64,000 nucleotides of DNA. Source: Sulfurospirillum diekertiae. Its GTDB lineage: Bacteria; Campylobacterota; Campylobacteria; Campylobacterales; Sulfurospirillaceae. The notes beneath the pieces were generated by a model that did not search any database, had not been told where the DNA came from, and saw nothing but the letters and a program-made list of their open reading frames with translations. Every line of letters starts with the position of its first letter. Positions within the stretch are counted from its first letter, which is position 1. The translations under genes and the position numbers were made by a program. Positions 61,004 to 64,000 of this stretch are shown here, piece by piece. Location of the stretch: assembly GCF_011769985.2 (NCBI RefSeq), contig NZ_CP039734.2:1612001-1676000 (forward strand), written 5' to 3'.

Positions 61004-61033
61004 GATTTTATCGATTATAAAAGTTACTTCTTC

Positions 61034-61471
61034 TTACACCCCAATATCTTCATTCCAAAGTTTTGGGTTATTGTAGATAAAAGCTTCCATCAATTCACGA
61101 CATTGTGGGTGATTGACGACTTTTACTTCAACACCTCTGGATTTCACGTACTCCTCTGGTCCACAAAAGGTTTGGTTTTCACCAATAACGACTTTTGGAA
61201 TTCCATACAGTAAAATGGCACCACTGCACATATCGCAAGGTGATAACGTCGAATAAAGCGTGGCTCTTTGATAATCACGAGCACTCAAACGTCCTGCATT
61301 TTCCAAACAGTCCATCTCCGCATGCAAGATGGCACTTCCTTTTTGAACCCTTCGGTTGTGACCACGCCCTACGATTTTACCGTCTATCACAAGCACGGCA
61401 CCAATCGGAATGCCACCTTCTTGTAACCCTTTTTGGGCTTCTTCTATGGCTGCTTCTAAAAACGTATCCAT
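61034..61471 (-). CDS. Cytosine deaminase, yeast FCY1-like
   Basis: 145 residues of the CDA/tRNA-deaminase fold. Zinc and catalytic residues: HAEMDCLENAGR (H and E) and SPCDMCSGAILLYGIP (two C). The segments LSPCDMCSGAI, VVIGENQTF and the ending NEDIG agree better with yeast cytosine deaminase FCY1 than with TadA or with bacterial CodA (an amidohydrolase). Predicted role: cytosine to uracil salvage. The start is one of two adjacent ATGs (61474 or 61471) behind AGGG. Monocistronic. Confidence 0.8.
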   Translation of the reverse strand: MDTFLEAAIEEAQKGLQEGGIPIGAVLVIDGKIVGRGHNRRVQKGSAILHAEMDCLENAGRLSARDYQRATLYSTLSPCDMCSGAILLYGIPKVVIGENQTFCGPEEYVKSRGVEVKVVNHPQCRELMEAFIYNNPKLWNEDIGV

Positions 61472-61572
61472 CATTTTTCCCTTTTAGTTATCTTAGATTG
61501 CTTTGCATTATAACTTCTTTGCACGGTTGTATGATACGGTAGCTAAACGTTAAGGAGTTGAGTTTTGATGTC

Positions 61573-61584
61573 TTTACATGTAAA
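61573..61584. repeat. Iterated palindrome TTTACATGTAAA, intergenic copy
   Basis: Exact copy 16 bases before the first 23-bp repeat. Confidence 0.8.
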
Positions 61585-61599
61585 GATAATGAAATTTCA

Positions 61600-61622
61600 A
61601 AAAGTTAAAAGTTTAGCCCTAA
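61600..61622 (-). repeat. 23-bp repeat, copy 2 (minus orientation)
   Basis: 21 of 23 bases match copy 1 at 30948-30970, inverted. Confidence 0.65.
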
Positions 61623-61773
61623 ATCTTTTATTCATTGAGTGGATTATAAGACATATTGTGCCAAAGGTTAAAGGGTAGAGTGCAAAAATTATTTAGGCAA
61701 AATTATAAAATATCTTAGAAGATTTCGAGTTATACGCTATTTAAAGTAGCATGTCACCTTTATTTTTTTCTGT

Positions 61774-61796
61774 AAAAGTTTAAAGTTGAGATCTGT
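61774..61796 (-). repeat. 23-bp repeat, copy 3 (minus orientation)
   Basis: About 19 of 23 match copy 1, inverted. It ends 12 bases before the stop of the orphan gene. Confidence 0.55.
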
Positions 61797-61807
61797 CCTT
61801 TAACTTT

Positions 61808-63118
61808 TTATTTGTATTCTGATATGGACGCATCCCTGAACCCATAGTTGAATGTGATCCAATCGTCATCTTTATCTTGGCATTTTTCAACTGAAATCGT
61901 TTCTATTACTCTTCCTTCGCGGAATTGTCGTAAAAAAAAGTCTTTTATTTTATTATTTCCTTCCTTTGTCATTTTTTTATGATCTGAATCAAATTTTTCA
62001 AAACTTAGAATACCAGCAAAAAGTTCAGTTACCATACGCGATGAAATTTTTAATTCACTATTTTTCATTGAAAATCCTCCATAATATGACAATCCTTTTT
62101 GTTTTTGATGTTGCAGATTGCTCCTAGCATTGACTGGCGTAGTTTCGGGAATTGGAAAAAAATTCTCTATTTTTTTAAGTTCATCACAAAAGGTTTGAGT
62201 TACCTTGAATTTAGCTTTTGAATTTGAATAAAATTCTCCTTTGAGAAATTTTGTAGATTTCAAATCAAATAGATTGCGCTTTTCCTCTAGAGACAAAACG
62301 ATAACGAAGCTTAAGGTAGTGTTGTTTCGAAATATTTCTTGGATAATATCGGATTGAGAGAATTTATTAGCGCCATTTAAATTATTATTTATCAAATTGC
62401 ATTCACCGTCACATATAAAAACCCCCATAATGCCTTCATATTTTGAGTTCCGAAGTTGCTTGGATTTTTTCTTTAAACTGTTATAGAGAGGATTTTTCGT
62501 TAAAGAATAAGGTGTTTTGTATGAAGCATGGTTTTCTACAGTGTATTTCTCTTTTGGATTAAAACTTATTGAGATTTTTATTTCATCTTTATTTATTTCT
62601 ATTTTGTACTCTTTATTCGGATTGTTTTTTATAGATTCTCTTAAAGTAAAAAATTCTTTTTTAATAAACTGAGGGATGTCTTTTTTTTCTGGCAACGCAA
62701 GCTTTAATTTTGTGTCACCATAATCACCCACCATTATGTGATCAACATCAATGTTGATACCTTTTAAAGTCAAACCATAGCTTTTAAAAAAAGTGTTCAA
62801 ACTTTCTCGGAAATAGTTTATGGGGTTTTCTTTTTCATAGAAATCATCACTTATAGAAGTAATATCAGCCACAAATGGTTCAATATATTTAGATTTAAAA
62901 TAGATATCTGGTTTGCTACTTCCATCGTATTCTTTTTCATGACTTACTTGTCCAATTTTACTTAATGCATTCAAGATTACAACTTCCCAAATAGTGTCAA
63001 GAGAATCATTACTTTGAAAATTTAATTTTTTAACATGATTATCAGCTTGTTCAGGGGATAAAAAATCACGGTTTTCATTTAGAATTCTTTGAATTACTCT
63101 TCGTGGAAATATGGACAT
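61808..63118 (-). CDS. Orphan protein, possible PD-(D/E)xK-like nuclease
   Basis: 436 residues that I cannot assign to a named family. The N-terminal third has a nuclease-like order: a helix with a conserved-looking acid (LDTIWEVVILNALSKIG), then SKPDIYFKSKYIEPFVADITSISD, where PDI and ADITS may be the acidic pair of a PD-(D/E)xK-type core (the usual ExK is not clear). The rest is lysine-, asparagine- and serine-rich with no repeats. The AT content and codon use (many AAA, AAT, TTT) look higher than in neighbours. It is single, bounded by inverted pairs of a 23-bp repeat, and has a palindrome hairpin upstream. A defence or mobile-element role is plausible but unproven. Confidence 0.5.
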   Translation of the reverse strand: MSIFPRRVIQRILNENRDFLSPEQADNHVKKLNFQSNDSLDTIWEVVILNALSKIGQVSHEKEYDGSSKPDIYFKSKYIEPFVADITSISDDFYEKENPINYFRESLNTFFKSYGLTLKGINIDVDHIMVGDYGDTKLKLALPEKKDIPQFIKKEFFTLRESIKNNPNKEYKIEINKDEIKISISFNPKEKYTVENHASYKTPYSLTKNPLYNSLKKKSKQLRNSKYEGIMGVFICDGECNLINNNLNGANKFSQSDIIQEIFRNNTTLSFVIVLSLEEKRNLFDLKSTKFLKGEFYSNSKAKFKVTQTFCDELKKIENFFPIPETTPVNARSNLQHQKQKGLSYYGGFSMKNSELKISSRMVTELFAGILSFEKFDSDHKKMTKEGNNKIKDFFLRQFREGRVIETISVEKCQDKDDDWITFNYGFRDASISEYK

Positions 63119-63158
63119 AATGTTTACCTATGCGTGATGTTACACTATTTATTCAAAG

Positions 63159-63183
63159 AATATTCTATCATAAATAGAATATT
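63159..63183. promoter_or_regulatory. Inverted repeat upstream of the orphan gene
   Basis: AATATTCTAT (63159-63168) and ATAGAATATT (63174-63183), perfect 10-base arms with loop CATAA, about 41 bases before the orphan gene start. Operator-like. Confidence 0.45.
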
Positions 63184-63254
63184 TAGGGATAATGGGGACA
63201 GTCTCGAATGGCATTTACTTAAGCAAAAAAACACTAAGTAAAGAAAGAAAAGTG

Positions 63255-63277
63255 GCAGAGCCCAACTTTTAACTTTT
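63255..63277 (+). repeat. 23-bp repeat, copy 4 (plus orientation)
   Basis: About 18 of 23 match copy 1. It ends 14 bases before an exact TTTACATGTAAA. Confidence 0.5.
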
Positions 63278-63290
63278 TAGCCTTAAAAGC

Positions 63291-63302
63291 TTTACATGTA
63301 AA
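63291..63302. repeat. Iterated palindrome TTTACATGTAAA, intergenic copy
   Basis: Exact copy; flanked by AAAAGC and GGTCTT. Confidence 0.8.
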
Positions 63303-63388
63303 GGTCTTATAAAAACAATAAGTCATTTACTCTATTGCAGATAATAAAGGGGACAGGCTACTTTAATAAAATTGAGCAATAAATATAT

Positions 63389-63400
63389 TTTACATGTAAA
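63389..63400. repeat. Iterated palindrome TTTACATGTAAA, intergenic copy
   Basis: Exact copy between a GGGGACAGGCTACTTT box (63349-63364) and AAAAGTAACCTCG (63404-63416), which together look like imperfect inverted ends around it. Confidence 0.8.
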
Positions 63401-63513
63401 AGGAAAAGTAACCTCGAATGATTCTAAATCCACTCAAAAAGCGCTTTTGGATAGTATCATACAAAAAGTTCAATAATATATTGTAATTCGCCAAGGCTAT
63501 AAGGAACGAGTGA

Positions 63514-63536
63514 TCAGAACTAAATTGTTAACTTTT
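63514..63536 (+). repeat. 23-bp repeat, copy 5 (plus orientation)
   Basis: About 18 of 23 match copy 1; 14 bases before an exact TTTACATGTAAA, the same spacing as copy 4. Confidence 0.5.
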
Positions 63537-63549
63537 TATCATTAAAATT

Positions 63550-63561
63550 TTTACATGTAAA
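63550..63561. repeat. Iterated palindrome TTTACATGTAAA, intergenic copy
   Basis: Exact copy 24 bases past the sirtuin stop on its strand. Confidence 0.8.
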
Positions 63562-63585
63562 GACACTCTATTTTGTCACAAAGCA

Positions 63586-64000
63586 TCACCCTTGTAAGAA
63601 CCTCTCCACATCCCCCACTATCTCTTCCACCGCCTCAGTCGCTTTTTGATGCAACACTTTCGTATACACCCGCTCATTAATCGCATCACTTTTCTCTAAA
63701 TTATTAAGAATGGAAACCTTTACATGTAAAGCGAAATGGTCCATCGCTACGACGTTTCCACTTGAACCAATGATGACTAAAAACTGGCACTCTTCCATCG
63801 CTTCATAGAGGTGTTCGTACATTGGGGCGGCTTCGCCGAAGAAGACAATGTCGGGGCGTAGAAAGCCGCCACAGCTTTTACATGTAACGTCTCGCTCTTG
63901 CTTGGCGTAGCCGATAAGTTCAGTTTCACCGCACTTTTCACAGCGGAGTCTGGGCAAAAAGCCGTGCAAGTGTAAAACGTCCTTGCAGCCTGCTCGCTCG
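63586..64000 (-). CDS. cobB: SIR2-family NAD-dependent deacylase (sirtuin), N-terminus outside the window
   Basis: The frame is open to the window edge; 137 C-terminal residues are visible. They read ERAGCKDVLHLHGFLPRLRCEKCG (catalytic His in LHLHG), the zinc pairs CEKC and CKSC, RPDIVFFGEAAPMYEHLYEAM and VIIGSSGNVVAM, all sirtuin landmarks. The enzyme removes acetyl or other acyl groups from lysines using NAD. Two palindrome copies are in it, read as VTCK (63877) and LHVK (63719), the second inside the otherwise conserved strand region near the NAD site. Confidence 0.88.
   Translation of the reverse strand, partial: ERAGCKDVLHLHGFLPRLRCEKCGETELIGYAKQERDVTCKSCGGFLRPDIVFFGEAAPMYEHLYEAMEECQFLVIIGSSGNVVAMDHFALHVKVSILNNLEKSDAINERVYTKVLHQKATEAVEEIVGDVERFLQG

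Larger units (their letters stand above)
61475..61807. other. 333-base gap with repeats
   Basis: No coding potential seen. It contains an exact TTTACATGTAAA (61573-61584) and two minus-oriented copies of the 23-bp repeat, AT-rich elsewhere. It is the left flank of the accessory island. Confidence 0.6.
63119..63585. other. 467-base gap packed with short repeats
   Basis: No gene. It holds a 25-bp hairpin (63159-63183), two GGGGACAG boxes (63194 and 63349), two plus-oriented 23-bp repeats and three exact TTTACATGTAAA copies (63291, 63389, 63550). This is the right flank of the accessory island. Confidence 0.6.

Noticed and set aside
61475-63585. CRISPR array in the repeat-rich island
   Set aside because: The 23-bp repeats are few, imperfect, in both orientations and irregularly spaced; no spacers of constant length and no cas genes.

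Overview
The window looks like a Campylobacterota chromosome, most likely Sulfurospirillum or a close relative. The base composition is AT-rich, chemotaxis and sensor genes are many, and it carries pur, tat, trk, dsb and queA genes of the type seen in that group plus a Mo-dependent aldehyde oxidoreductase. No rRNA, tRNA or CRISPR array was seen. The identification is inference from gene content, not from a marker gene.

Layout. 0-6.3 kb: end of a chemoreceptor, ABC-F protein Uup, a chemoreceptor with a periplasmic CxxCH haem motif paired with a STAS protein, and a three-gene set (DUF2249, 12-TM haem-copper-oxidase-like protein, DUF59) with an FNR-type site. 6.3-14.6 kb: purH, DsbB/DsbA pair, thioesterase, DnaJ-like protein, PatB/MalY lyase, phosphoesterase, two tandem NlpC/P60 lipoproteins, LOG protein. 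14.7-20.3 kb: a YbhGFSR/CecR-type drug-efflux operon whose dual ATPase carries two frameshifts. 20.4-24.9 kb: a diguanylate cyclase with an internal deletion, an IS256-family element with target duplication sitting in the purL terminator, and purL. 24.9-29.2 kb: GGDEF/EAL protein, tatB-tatC-queA. 29.2-31.0 kb: a small accessory patch (radical SAM protein, unknown membrane protein, truncated ORF). 31-36 kb: minimal flagellar rod-like protein, and a hybrid kinase / HD-GYP / periplasmic-binding-protein operon. 36-46 kb: beta-CASP RNase, acyl-CoA synthetase, TonB receptor, Trk/Ktr potassium uptake, MsrB, CNNM protein with a leader ORF. 46-58 kb: a ten-gene minus-strand operon built on a Desulfovibrio-type molybdenum aldehyde oxidoreductase with a set of maturation-like enzymes. 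58-61.5 kb: FIST-domain kinase, response regulator, FCY1-like deaminase. 61.5-63.6 kb: an accessory island with an orphan nuclease-like gene between inverted pairs of a 23-bp repeat. The window ends inside a sirtuin.

The strongest structure not explained by genes is a 12-bp perfect palindrome, TTTACATGTAAA. By my reading there are 21 exact copies plus 11 that keep the inner ten bases, in genes (mostly read as LHVK or TCK) and between genes, including at the heart of a terminator. It behaves like an uptake-sequence or HIP1-type iterated palindrome. The second is the aldehyde oxidoreductase system with twin 21-bp operators exactly 63 bp apart. Six genes each seem to carry single extra bases, mostly in homopolymers, all of the same sign; these should be treated as possible sequencing errors before being called real mutations.
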